Shown one piece after another: positions 45,195-53,646 of a stretch of DNA of 64,000 nt. A program made the position numbers and the translations under genes. Source of the stretch: Halorubrum alkaliphilum (GTDB lineage: Archaea; Halobacteriota; Halobacteria; Halobacteriales; Haloferacaceae); contig NZ_JAGGKQ010000010.1 in NCBI RefSeq assembly GCF_017873815.1, positions 23,790 to 87,789 of the forward strand, written 5' to 3'. Below the pieces are notes generated by a model, which did not search any database, was not told where the DNA came from, and worked only from the letters and a program-made list of their open reading frames with translations. Numbering within the stretch: position 1 is the stretch's first letter; the number at the start of each line of letters is the position of its first letter.

Positions 45195-45396
45195 AGTCGT
45201 TTGAACTGACGAACGATTTCACGGTCGTGGGGCTCCTTCGAAGGACCGGCATCGAGGCGACCGGGCGTGCCGTCCCGAACCGGGATGTCACCGATACGAC
45301 CGACCTCGGGATCGTGGTGTATCATCACCCATCCGTACGGGATCCAGTAGTGTCAGCCTCAAGTCTAACGAGTATGGTATGACCGGAGTCGACGGA

Positions 45397-45972
45397 TCAC
45401 CGAGCGGACCGGACGATACCGAACACGGCGACTGCTCCGATGAGCGCGAGCGCACTCGTTGCGAGCGGCGTGACCGGAACCGACCCGAACGTGAGATACG
45501 GATCGACGCCGACATCGAAGAACCATTCCATCCGGTCGATCCCGACGTGGCCGATGGCGAGGATTCCGACGCCGGTGACGACCCCAAGGAAGCCAGTAAT
45601 GAACCCGATCCCGGACAGAGCGTCCTCCAAGCCGATCAGCGTCCAAACCCGTGACTCGGGCGGATCCCGGTTCTCCATCCTCGCGAGCGCCCCGAGTCCG
45701 ATCCCGGCGAGAGTGAGACAGAGAACGCCGAACGACGCGACCGCGGCGGCTCCGAGCGGGCTTCGGACCGGATCCCCCACGAAGTGAGCTTCCCGGACGG
45801 GGTCCGGGAGCGTGAACACGATCGGTGCGGCGAGGGTGGCGAGGACGAGGAGGTATCCACACCACCGCGCCTTTCGTGTCGCCGAGAGAGGGACCATGAG
45901 ATGTTTCGCTCGCATCAGTTCGTATCGCGAGCGGTCCCCGGGCTCGACGAACGAGTCATTGCTCTTCGTCAT
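45397..45972 (-). CDS. Membrane protein, unknown
   Basis: 191 residues. A soluble N-terminus (SRYELMRAKHLMVPLSATRKARW) is followed by four or five transmembrane helices (GYLLVLATLAAPIVFTL, GAAAVASFGVLCLTLAGIGLG, GIGFITGFLGVVTGVGILAIG and TPLATSALALIGAVAVFGIV). No conserved motif recognised. It is monocistronic between the permease and rps24e. The flanking gaps 45195-45396 and 45973-46171 hold only promoter-like AT patches. Confidence 0.6.
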   Translation of the reverse strand: MTKSNDSFVEPGDRSRYELMRAKHLMVPLSATRKARWCGYLLVLATLAAPIVFTLPDPVREAHFVGDPVRSPLGAAAVASFGVLCLTLAGIGLGALARMENRDPPESRVWTLIGLEDALSGIGFITGFLGVVTGVGILAIGHVGIDRMEWFFDVGVDPYLTFGSVPVTPLATSALALIGAVAVFGIVRSAR

Positions 45973-46171
45973 TGATTTCCGATTCGGGCGCGACGGCAGT
46001 AAACCCTGTTCCGGACCACGTCCGATCGCCCGGATCGCTGTCGGTCGTCCGAACCGCTGTCAGCCGTCCGGACCGCATCCGATTCCGGGAGTCCTCCTCG
46101 CTACCGGCCGGTGCGGTGACCGCTTCGAAATCCTTTTACAGCGTTCGGAGGGTAGTACACGTAACTGAACC

Positions 46172-46474
46172 ATGGACGTCGATATCATCTCCGAAGAGGA
46201 GAACCCGATGTTGCACCGAACGGACATCCGATTCGAGACGACCCACGAGGAGGCCACCCCTTCCCGTCTCTCGGTCCGTGACTCGCTGGCGGCCAAGCTG
46301 GACAAGGGGTCCGAGGAGGTCGTCGTCCACGAGCTGAACACGAAGTTCGGCATGCGCAAGACGGTCGGCTACGCGAAGGTGTACGAGTCGGCCGGCCACG
46401 CGCTCGACGTGGAACAGGACTACATGCTGAAGCGGAACAAGATCGGCGCGGACGGCGACGGCGAAGAGGCCTAA
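46172..46474 (+). CDS. rps24e: 30S ribosomal protein S24e
   Basis: 100 residues starting MDVDIISEEENPMLHRTDIRFE and containing VVVHELNTKFGMRKTVGYAKVYES, the S24e core. ATG 46172. The usual haloarchaeal order is S24e, S27ae, Kae1. Here Kae1 starts 11 bp after the S24e stop with no room for S27ae. Confidence 0.94.
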   Translation: MDVDIISEEENPMLHRTDIRFETTHEEATPSRLSVRDSLAAKLDKGSEEVVVHELNTKFGMRKTVGYAKVYESAGHALDVEQDYMLKRNKIGADGDGEEA

Positions 46475-46484
46475 GGCGCCGCGG

Positions 46485-48317
46485 ATGCGTGTTCTCGGTA
46501 TCGAGGGGACGGCCTGGTGCGCGAGTGCCGCACTCCACGACACCGAGACGGACGAGACTCGGATCGAATCGAACCCGTACGAACCGGAGAGCGGCGGGAT
46601 CCACCCGCGTGAGGCCGCCGAACACATGGCCGACGCGATCCCGGAGGTGGTCGACACGGTGTTGTCGGACGCGGCCGCGGAACCGGGTGATCGCGGAATC
46701 GACGCGGTTGCGTTTTCACGCGGCCCCGGACTGGGGCCCTGTTTGCGCGTCGTCGGAACCGCGGCGAGGTCCCTCGCCGGAGCGCTCGACGTGCCGCTCG
46801 TCGGGGTCAACCACATGGTCGCACACCTCGAGGTCGGCCGTCATCGGTCGGGATTCGAGAACCCGGTCTGTCTGAACGCCTCGGGAGCGAACGCACACCT
46901 GCTCGGATACCATGACGGTCGGTATCGGATCCTCGGCGAGACGATGGATGCCGGCGTCGGCAACGCCATCGACAAGTTCACGCGTCACGTTGGCTGGAGC
47001 CATCCCGGCGGTCCGAAAGTCGAGGCGGCCGCGGTCGAGGCCGACGGCGGAGCCCTACTCGACCTGCCGTACGTCGTCAAGGGGATGGATTTCTCATTTT
47101 CGGGCATTAGTTCCGCCGCCAACGACGCGTACGACGACGGCGAGCCGATCGAGGAGGTCTGTTTCGCGCTACAGGAGCACGTCTTCGGAATGCTCACGGA
47201 GGTATCCGAACGCGCGCTGTCGCTGACCGGTGCCGACGAGCTCGTCTTAGGCGGCGGCGTCGGGCAGAACGACCGGCTCCGGGAGATGCTCGACACGATG
47301 TGTGCGGCACGCGATGCCGAGTTCTACGCGCCGGAGTCGAAATTCCTCCGTGACAACGCCGGAATGATCGCGATCCTCGGCGCGAAGATGGCGGCCGCCG
47401 GCGACACCCTCCAGATTCCGGAGTCGTCCATCGACCCGAACTTCCGCCCCGACGAGGTTCCCGTGACCTGGCGGAGCGACGCGTCGTCGGTTGGTTACGG
47501 TGGGACGAGCGATCGAGGATCGCGGGAAGTAGAGTCCGGATCCGACGATCCAGCGCATGGATCGAGGGAATCCTACCGCGATCGGCGAGGTGCTGAGGCC
47601 GTCGTTGAAATCGTCGAGGAGGGTCGGGTCGATGAAGCGAGTCGAGTGGACGAGGGAATCGACGGCGGAGTCGCTTCCCGTCTCGTGGTCAAACGGCGCG
47701 TCCCGAAGCGATATCGTCATCCGGAGTTGGATCGGTCGATCAGGCGGGATCGAACCGTCTCCGAGGCCCGGTTGACGAGCGAGGCGCGACGGGCGGGAGT
47801 ACCGACACCGCTCGTACACGATGTCGACGTCCCGAACGCGACACTGACCCTCCAACACGTGGGCGACCACGACCTCGCGGCCGATCTCGATGGGGTTTCA
47901 AAAGCGACCGAAAAGAGGGGAGCGGCCGAGGGAGAGAACAGTCGACGGCCGGAAGGGTGGGCACGAACCGTCGGCGAACACCTGGCGCGACTCCATTCGG
48001 CCGGAATGGTCCACGGCGACCCGACGACCCGAAACGTACGGGTCGGGGACCGGAGACTCAACGCCGACCGGACCGGGCGAGAGGGCGTCGATCAGGCTGC
48101 CGCCGACGTGTTCCTCATCGACTTCGGGCTCGGCTACCACAGCGGACACGTCGAGGATCACGCGATGGATCTCCACGTCTTCGAGGGATCGGTGGTCGCG
48201 ACGGCAGCGGAGCCGGAACCGCTCATCGAAGCCTTCGAGTCCGGGTACGGAGAGTACGGCAACCGAGAGGTTCTCGATCGGTTACGTGACGTCCGGGGGC
48301 GCGGACGGTATCAGTGA
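46485..48317 (+). CDS. Kae1-Bud32 fusion: tRNA t6A threonylcarbamoyltransferase with kinase/ATPase
   Basis: 610 residues. Residues 1-~325 are Kae1 (TsaD family): MRVLGIEGTAWCASAAL, metal histidines in NHMVAHLE and the ATP-binding DAGVGNAIDKF. Residues ~400-610 are Bud32: VVKRRVPKRYRHPELD, the catalytic loop MVHGDPTTRNVRV and the metal site LIDFGLGYHSG. KEOPS uses these to make t6A37 on ANN-decoding tRNAs. The linker (~330-395) is acidic and variable. The fusion is usual in Euryarchaeota. It follows rps24e by 11 bp, one operon. Confidence 0.94.
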   Translation: MRVLGIEGTAWCASAALHDTETDETRIESNPYEPESGGIHPREAAEHMADAIPEVVDTVLSDAAAEPGDRGIDAVAFSRGPGLGPCLRVVGTAARSLAGALDVPLVGVNHMVAHLEVGRHRSGFENPVCLNASGANAHLLGYHDGRYRILGETMDAGVGNAIDKFTRHVGWSHPGGPKVEAAAVEADGGALLDLPYVVKGMDFSFSGISSAANDAYDDGEPIEEVCFALQEHVFGMLTEVSERALSLTGADELVLGGGVGQNDRLREMLDTMCAARDAEFYAPESKFLRDNAGMIAILGAKMAAAGDTLQIPESSIDPNFRPDEVPVTWRSDASSVGYGGTSDRGSREVESGSDDPAHGSRESYRDRRGAEAVVEIVEEGRVDEASRVDEGIDGGVASRLVVKRRVPKRYRHPELDRSIRRDRTVSEARLTSEARRAGVPTPLVHDVDVPNATLTLQHVGDHDLAADLDGVSKATEKRGAAEGENSRRPEGWARTVGEHLARLHSAGMVHGDPTTRNVRVGDRRLNADRTGREGVDQAAADVFLIDFGLGYHSGHVEDHAMDLHVFEGSVVATAAEPEPLIEAFESGYGEYGNREVLDRLRDVRGRGRYQ

Positions 48318-48362
48318 TCGGGGCGCTCGATAACGGGTGACGCCGATGCGGTCGCGTCGGCA

Positions 48363-48371
48363 CGATTTATA
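48363..48371 (+). promoter_or_regulatory. TATA box upstream of the DUF5808-like gene
   Basis: cgatttatat at about 48362-48371 lies about 25-30 bp before ATG 48395, the spacing for a leaderless transcript. Confidence 0.55.
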
Positions 48372-48394
48372 TCCCCGGCACGTGATGGGTCAGT

Positions 48395-48688
48395 ATGGAC
48401 GAGAAACCGTCATCGGGAGAGCTACTCGGGATCCCGTACAACTTCGAGCGACCGAGCCTCGGTCGGCTCCTGTCGTCGTACTGGCAGCCGGACAAGGGTA
48501 TGCTCGTGGAGAAGCCGTTCGGGATCGGCTACACGCTGAACCTCGCTAACTGGCGCTCGTGGGTCGTTCTCGCGGTCGCCGGCGGGCTGTACTACCAGCA
48601 GAAGGCATCCGGCACGTCAGTCGACGATGGCGAGAGCGCGGAGGCGGACGGCGACGACGGTCCCGTAGAAGTGATCGTCGACGACTAG
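48395..48688 (+). CDS. DUF5808 family small membrane-associated protein
   Basis: 97 residues. The conserved block GELLGIPYNFERPSLGRLLSSYWQPDKG leads to MLVEKPFGIGYTLNLANWRSW, then one hydrophobic helix (VVLAVAGGLYYQQ) and an acidic tail. Function unknown. Confidence 0.7.
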   Translation: MDEKPSSGELLGIPYNFERPSLGRLLSSYWQPDKGMLVEKPFGIGYTLNLANWRSWVVLAVAGGLYYQQKASGTSVDDGESAEADGDDGPVEVIVDD

Positions 48689-48783
48689 CGGAGCGGACCT
48701 ACGGTCACGACGCCGTTTCATTGGAAGTATCGTTCGACCACGGACCCGGAGACTTATCACCGGAAGCCGCCAAACCCGGCACG

Positions 48784-49875
48784 ATGGACCCCGAGGATCG
48801 GTCGGCATCGGAGGACAACGACCCGACCGGGACGGGCGAGCACGACTCGACCGACGCGACCGGGTCGTCCTCGGACGGCGGGGCGGTCGATGAAATCGGA
48901 ACGAAAGCGGGGAGTGAGACCGACAGTTCCTCTGGAAGCGGCGACGAGTCCTCCAGTGGCGACGAGTCCTCTAGTGGAACCAATGGCCGGATCGATTCGA
49001 ACGACAGCGTTTCGAGTGGAGCCGGAATAGACGGAGGATCCGAGGACGAGTCCGATGGATCCGGAGTCGAAAACGACGACGTTCCGTCGACTGGATCGAT
49101 CGACGAAAGGGAAGTCGATATTGAGGGAAACGAAGGCGATATCGACGAAAACGAAGGCGATATTGAGGGAATCGAAGGCGATATCGACGGAGGTGAGAGA
49201 GGGATCTTCCAGCGGTTCCGCTACGACATGGACGGGCCGTTCATGTGGATACGAGAGATGCTCTCCAGCGTCGCGATCGTATTACTGATCGGACTGGTTC
49301 TGTTCGGAGTGAGCGGAGTATGGCCACCAATGGTCGCCGTCGAGTCGGGGAGCATGGAGCCGAACATGGAGGTCGGCGACCTCGTCTTTGTTACCGAGCC
49401 GGGACGGTTCGCTCCCGACGCCGCGGACAACGACATCGGCGTTGTGACACACGAGGCGGGTCAGGAAGTGGACTATCGAACGTTCAATGACTACGGATCG
49501 GTGGTCATCTTCCAGCCGCCCGGCAGACAGGCGTCACCGATCATCCATCGCGCGATGTTCCACGTTGAGGAGGGTGAGAACTGGTACGATCGAGCCGACG
49601 GGCAGTACCATAGCGCGAACGACTGCGAAGAGCTCCGCCACTGTCCCGCACCACGTGACGGGTTCGTTACGCTCGGCGACGACAACCGCGAGTACGATCA
49701 GGCGAACGGGCTCGCCGAGCCCGTAGCCGAGGAGTGGGTTACCGGCGTCGCTCGGGTTCGAATCCCGTACCTCGGATACGTACGGCTGATCACCACCGGA
49801 CAAGTGGAGGTCGGCGAGTTGCTCGCGCTGACCGCACCAACCCCCGATCCGTATCGGGGGACGGCGAGTTCCTAA
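48784..49875 (+). CDS. sec11: Signal peptidase I, archaeal Sec11-type
   Basis: 363 residues from ATG 48784. The first ~140 are an acidic, Ser/Gly-rich extension with EGDIDE-type repeats (about nt 49111-49188). A transmembrane helix (SVAIVLLIGLVLFGVSGVW) and the catalytic serine motif VESGSMEPNMEVGD follow. The catalytic histidine is in PIIHRAMFHVEEG and the aspartate in TLGDDNREYDQ. It removes signal peptides outside the membrane with an S-H-D site, unlike the S-K site of most bacteria. It is convergent with orc1 beside oriC. Confidence 0.9.
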   Translation: MDPEDRSASEDNDPTGTGEHDSTDATGSSSDGGAVDEIGTKAGSETDSSSGSGDESSSGDESSSGTNGRIDSNDSVSSGAGIDGGSEDESDGSGVENDDVPSTGSIDEREVDIEGNEGDIDENEGDIEGIEGDIDGGERGIFQRFRYDMDGPFMWIREMLSSVAIVLLIGLVLFGVSGVWPPMVAVESGSMEPNMEVGDLVFVTEPGRFAPDAADNDIGVVTHEAGQEVDYRTFNDYGSVVIFQPPGRQASPIIHRAMFHVEEGENWYDRADGQYHSANDCEELRHCPAPRDGFVTLGDDNREYDQANGLAEPVAEEWVTGVARVRIPYLGYVRLITTGQVEVGELLALTAPTPDPYRGTASS

Positions 49876-49933
49876 TCACCGGTCGCTCGTTGGAGCAGGA
49901 GGATCGGCGGGACGGGGCAGCCGGCGAGGCGGG

Positions 49934-51616
49934 TCAATTATCGAAGCGAGCTTGAACGAACGGTTGTGCGTTCTCGATGTCGCCGAGTCGGGAGTCCGAG
50001 AGGAGGACCGCTTCGGTTTCCTCGACGGGGACCGAGAGACCCATCTCTTTCGTGCGGCCGTACCGGCCCTTCGAGACGACGACCGCGTTGACGATCCCGA
50101 GCATATCGAGTTCGCTGATGAGATCCGTGACGCGTCGCTGGGTGAGCACGTCAGCATCGATCTCCTCACAGAGTCGCTTGTAGATGTTGAACACTTCGCC
50201 GGTGTTGATGTTGTGGACCCCGTTCTTCTCGAGGAGGATGACCGCGAAGAGGACGATCTTGCTCTGTGTCGGAAGCGTGCGAACGACCTCAACGACGCGG
50301 TCGAGTTCGATCTTGTCCTGTGCCTGTCGAACGTGTTTCTCGGCGACGATCTCCGCCTGGGAACGTTCCGCGAGTTCGCCCGCGGTCCGGAGGAGGTCGA
50401 GCGCGCGCCGCGCGTCCCCGTGTTCCTGTGCGGCGAACGCGGCACACAGCGGTATCACGTCGTCGGTGAGCGCGTCGCCCTTGAACGAGATGTCCGCGCG
50501 GTGTTGGAGGATGTCTCGGAGCTGGTTCGCGTCGTACGGCGGGAAGACGATCTCCTCCTCCCCGAGGCTCGATTTGACCCGAGGATCGAGAAAGTCGGTG
50601 AACTTCAGATCGTTGGAGATACCCATGATGGATATTCGGGAGTTATCGAGCTCCGAGTTCATCCGAGAGAGGTTATATAGCGTGTCGTCCCCGCTCTTCT
50701 CGACGAGCTTGTCGATCTCGTCGAGCATGATCACGACGACGCGCTCGTGATAGTCCACCGCGTCGAAAAAGGTCGTGTACACGCGGTCGGTGGGCCAACC
50801 AGTCATCGGGACCTCTTCCATGTCGTCCGCATCGTCCTCTAGGTCCTCGATCCGGGATTCGATCTCGTCGACCGTCGAGAACTCGGTCGACCCGAGTACG
50901 GACGGGTCATCGGCGGCCGTGGACGCGAGCTGTCGGCAGCGCTCGATCCGATCGGCGATGACCGTCTGGTTCTTTTCGATAAACGTGTTCGCGAGTTGCG
51001 CAAGGACCCGGTACTGGGTGTCCGTCACCTCACAGTTGATGTACTCGACCTCACAGGGAACGTCGTACTTCTGGGAGGTGGATTCGAGCTCCTGGGAGAC
51101 GAACTTCGCTGAGGCCGTCTTCCCCGTCCCCGTCTTCCCGTAGATGAGGATGTTCGACGGTGTCTCACCGCGAAGCGCCGAAACGAGGATCGTCGCCATC
51201 CGGTTGATCTGATCGTTTCGGTGCGGGAGTTCGTGTGGCGTGTATGAGGGTCTGAGAACTTCCTTGTTCTCGAAGATCGGTTCGCCGGAGAGGAGGTCGT
51301 CGAAGAGTCCTTGATTGTCGTCGTCGTCGAGAACGACACCGTCGAGATCGACGTCCGGAGAGGATCGGTCACGACCGCCGCTCCCGAGACCCGTGGTATC
51401 GTCAGGAAGGGAAGCGTCGTCAGGAAGGGAAGCGTCGTCAGGAAGGGAAGCGTCGTCAGAGAGTTCATCCGCATCCGAAATCGAGGGGCTGGAGGGATCG
51501 CTTTCGGAGTCCTCTATGGGGAGATCCGATTCGACGTCATTCTCCTCGTCATCGATGACGGTGTCGTTGCTGTCGTCGTCCCCCTTTGTGCCGGATGTAT
51601 GTTCGCCTTCGTCCAT
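49934..51616 (-). CDS. orc1: Orc1/Cdc6-type replication initiator
   Basis: 560 residues from ATG 51616. It binds ORB repeats at oriC and loads MCM helicase. The N-terminal ~110 residues are acidic and disordered with three DDASLP repeats. The AAA+ part has IYGKTGTGKTAS (Walker A), VVVIMLDEIDKLVEKSG (Walker B), sensor-1 ISIMGISNDLKFTDFLDPRV and the ORC-specific helix. A winged-helix C-terminus ends the protein. It is transcribed away from the adjacent oriC, and an ORB-like site overlaps its promoter at about 51620-51645. Confidence 0.95.
   Translation of the reverse strand: MDEGEHTSGTKGDDDSNDTVIDDEENDVESDLPIEDSESDPSSPSISDADELSDDASLPDDASLPDDASLPDDTTGLGSGGRDRSSPDVDLDGVVLDDDDNQGLFDDLLSGEPIFENKEVLRPSYTPHELPHRNDQINRMATILVSALRGETPSNILIYGKTGTGKTASAKFVSQELESTSQKYDVPCEVEYINCEVTDTQYRVLAQLANTFIEKNQTVIADRIERCRQLASTAADDPSVLGSTEFSTVDEIESRIEDLEDDADDMEEVPMTGWPTDRVYTTFFDAVDYHERVVVIMLDEIDKLVEKSGDDTLYNLSRMNSELDNSRISIMGISNDLKFTDFLDPRVKSSLGEEEIVFPPYDANQLRDILQHRADISFKGDALTDDVIPLCAAFAAQEHGDARRALDLLRTAGELAERSQAEIVAEKHVRQAQDKIELDRVVEVVRTLPTQSKIVLFAVILLEKNGVHNINTGEVFNIYKRLCEEIDADVLTQRRVTDLISELDMLGIVNAVVVSKGRYGRTKEMGLSVPVEETEAVLLSDSRLGDIENAQPFVQARFDN
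51401..51454 (-). repeat. 3 x 18-bp in-frame repeat in orc1
   Basis: Three exact copies of gtcaggaagggaagcgtc (plus strand) encode DDASLP hexads in the disordered N-terminal extension of Orc1. Confidence 0.85.
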
Positions 51617-51619
51617 GTC

Positions 51620-51645
51620 TAACCCCCCTATTTCAGGTGGAAAAC
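51620..51645 (-). repeat. ORB-like site at the orc1 promoter
   Basis: Minus strand TTTTCCACCTGAAATAGGGG matches the main ORB core CCACCCGAAACGAAGGGG with a 2-bp shortened right half. It sits immediately before the orc1 start, where Orc1 binding could autoregulate. Confidence 0.6.
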
Positions 51646-52130
51646 ACGCCACAGTGAACCGAAAAGCATCGTATACGGTCGTATATATCGGGTTGCGACT
51701 GTTTCGGATGTGTGGGTGTGTCCAGTTGATGCAGTCGAACCAGATGAAGAGGTGCTACAAAAGTGTTCCTCTCTGGACTGGATATGGGGGTGTACGGAAA
51801 AAACAGATCATTGGGTAACAGTGGTATTCAGCGACCCGCTATTCGGATTTTCGAGGTGGACAGTGGAAGTGAAACGGAGGGTGGTGGTAGGAACGACTTG
51901 ATCTGAGAACATATGAGGACGATCGCGCCAGCCGATGTCGGTAACCACGACTACTGTAGCGGCAACCACGACCACTGCGAATTCCCCGCGATGTCGGGAA
52001 CCATTCCCTCTCCGCTGCGGCTGGTCGGATCCTTGGAGCTTGGGTCACTCTTTGGGTTTTCTTTGGACTTCTCGTTAGGGTGCGTCCCGTTCGGAACCGG
52101 TACCCGTTTTTTCGTTGTCCGTTTTGGTAC

Positions 52131-52162
52131 CCCCCCCACCCCTTCGTTTCGGGTGGAGACGG
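52131..52162 (-). repeat. ORB element, left
   Basis: 32 bp that is the exact reverse complement of 52362-52393. The core on the minus strand is CCACCCGAAACGAAGGGG followed by T and a G-run, the haloarchaeal origin-recognition-box layout. Confidence 0.9.
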
Positions 52163-52166
52163 ATCT

Positions 52167-52184
52167 GGGTGGGGTGGGGTGGGG
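52167..52184 (+). other. G-string / G-quadruplex motif in oriC
   Basis: GGGTGGGGTGGGGTGGGG: four G-runs with single-T loops, 4 bp inside the left ORB and directly before the AT-rich segment. G-strings next to ORBs are known in haloarchaeal oriC1. Confidence 0.85.
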
Positions 52185-52190
52185 TAGGAC

Positions 52191-52318
52191 CGGTATATTA
52201 TATCGGTGGTTTTATATACACATAGCAACAACAGTACCCTCGACAAAGATAACAATAATATTTCACTCATTTATTGTTGTAATCTATTGGCTTCTGTAAT
52301 GAATTATTTATAGGAAAT
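52191..52318. other. AT-rich duplex-unwinding element
   Basis: About 128 bp of strongly AT-rich DNA (tatattatat, ttttatataca, aacaataatatttc, gaattatttatagg) in a GC-rich genome, flanked by the inverted ORBs. This is the expected melting site. Confidence 0.85.
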
Positions 52319-52361
52319 GGTTCCCGGCCACACGGATCCGTTTCCACCATACCATCTTCAG

Positions 52362-52393
52362 CCGTCTCCACCCGAAACGAAGGGGTGGGGGGG
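52362..52393 (+). repeat. ORB element, right
   Basis: 32 bp, core CCACCCGAAACGAAGGGG, a perfect inverted partner of 52131-52162 across 199 bp. A half-site GTTTCCACC lies 14 bp before it (52340-52348). Confidence 0.9.
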
Positions 52394-52587
52394 ACAAGTG
52401 GATCGGTACTCCTCTGCTCCCGGACTGAACTCGATGTAGAGTCAGATCGGTTAAATCCGTCTGACGCAGTTATTAAGTGATAGGGGTGTGGATTCTCGGG
52501 CATACTCGCACGCGCCTGGGATCGTACACGCTGTATGTACATGACGCATAGGCCGTCCGGGAGAACACCACTGTAGTGGAGATCAGG

Positions 52588-53229
52588 ATGGGACTGTTAA
52601 CGAATCTCAGAGACAGCATATCACGGGTCACTGACGGGCTGTTCACGGATTCCGAGCCGAAGCGGATCGGGATCTACGGACCGCCGAACGCCGGAAAGAC
52701 GACCCTCGCGAACCGTATCGCACGCGACTGGACCGGCGACGCCGTCGGACCGGAGAGCCACATTCCACACGAAACGAGGCGGGCTCGTCGCAAAGAGAAC
52801 GTCGAGATCGAGCGGAACGGCCGCAAAGTCACGATCGACATCGTGGACACGCCGGGTGTCACGACGAAGGTCGACTACAAGGAGTTCCTCGACCATGACA
52901 TGGAAAAGGATGACGCCGTCCGTCGGTCCCGCGAAGCCACGGAGGGCGTCGCGGAGGCCATGCACTGGCTCCGAGAGGATGTCGACGGCGTCATTTACGT
53001 ACTTGACTCGACGACCGATCCCTTCACACAGGTGAACACGATGCTCATCGGGATCATCGAGTCACAGGACCTGCCGGCGCTCATCCTAGCCAACAAGACG
53101 GATCTTCCGGACTCGGATGTCCAGCAGATCGCGAACGCCTTCCCCCAACACGAGACGATACCGCTCTCGGCGCTCGAAGGGGAGAACATGGACGAAGTGT
53201 ACACGAAAATCGCGGAGTACTTCGGATAA
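52588..53229 (+). CDS. oapA: Era-like GTPase OapA (oriC-associated)
   Basis: 213 residues from ATG 52588 (MGLLTNLRDSISRV). G1 YGPPNAGKTT, G3 DTPGVTT, G4 NKTD and G5 SALEGEN. Small GTPase coded beside haloarchaeal oriC1 with OapB and OapC. The role is not settled; the Oap proteins are linked to origin function by conserved location. Its stop overlaps the oapB ATG (TAATG). Confidence 0.9.
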   Translation: MGLLTNLRDSISRVTDGLFTDSEPKRIGIYGPPNAGKTTLANRIARDWTGDAVGPESHIPHETRRARRKENVEIERNGRKVTIDIVDTPGVTTKVDYKEFLDHDMEKDDAVRRSREATEGVAEAMHWLREDVDGVIYVLDSTTDPFTQVNTMLIGIIESQDLPALILANKTDLPDSDVQQIANAFPQHETIPLSALEGENMDEVYTKIAEYFG

Positions 53230-53636
53230 TGCCGGGTGCGACCTCGGGCGTCGACGGGAACGACGACCCCTCCGACGACGGCGTCCGTATCGACATGATA
53301 AGCGGAGCCCGAATGGAAGGGCTCACGGGAATGGAGAAGATACGACTCATTCTCGATGGCGTTCGCGATGGAAACATTGTCATCCTCGAGGAGGGACTCT
53401 CACCCGATGAGGAGTCGAAACTCATCGAGGTCACGATGACCGAGATCAGCCCGGATGATTTCACCGGAATCGAGATAGAAACGTATCCCAAGCCGGACGC
53501 GAACAGTCAGAGCTTTTTGGACAAGTTGATGGGGCGTGAGTCTGCCCAGAAGCTCACGGTCATCGGTCCTGCCAACCGGATCGAGACGCTACATAAGGAC
53601 GAGAACCTCATCAGTACGCTCGTCTCGCGGAAATAA
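53229..53636 (+). CDS. oapB: OapB (DUF2073-type) protein
   Basis: 135 residues. The core is GVRIDMISGARMEGLTGMEKIRLILDGVRDGNIVILEEGL...IEVTMTEISPDDFTGIEIETY and the end TVIGPANRIETLHKDENLISTLVSRK. A compact alpha/beta protein with no catalytic motif. It is translationally coupled to oapA and 10 bp before oapC. Confidence 0.88.
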   Translation: MPGATSGVDGNDDPSDDGVRIDMISGARMEGLTGMEKIRLILDGVRDGNIVILEEGLSPDEESKLIEVTMTEISPDDFTGIEIETYPKPDANSQSFLDKLMGRESAQKLTVIGPANRIETLHKDENLISTLVSRK

Positions 53637-53646
53637 CTACAGACAC

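Larger units (their letters stand above)
51617..52587. other. oriC1: Chromosomal replication origin oriC1
   Basis: About 970 bp without genes between orc1 and oapA. It holds a perfect inverted pair of 32-bp ORB elements (52131-52162 and 52362-52393), an AT-rich unwinding segment (about 52191-52318) between them, a G-string/G4 motif (52167-52184), a degenerate ORB at the orc1 promoter (51620-51645) and another near 51859-51887. The orc1-oriC-oapABC order is the conserved oriC1 arrangement of Halobacteria. Reading frames inside are fragments of this structure. Confidence 0.9.

Noticed and set aside
49746..49775. tRNA-like GGGTTCGAATCCCG T-arm sequence
   Set aside because: It is inside the signal peptidase gene (encodes RVRIP) and no acceptor stem, D-arm or anticodon arm can be built around it.
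51311..52299. Several open frames across the oriC region
   Set aside because: They cross the ORBs and the AT-rich element and have no family resemblance.
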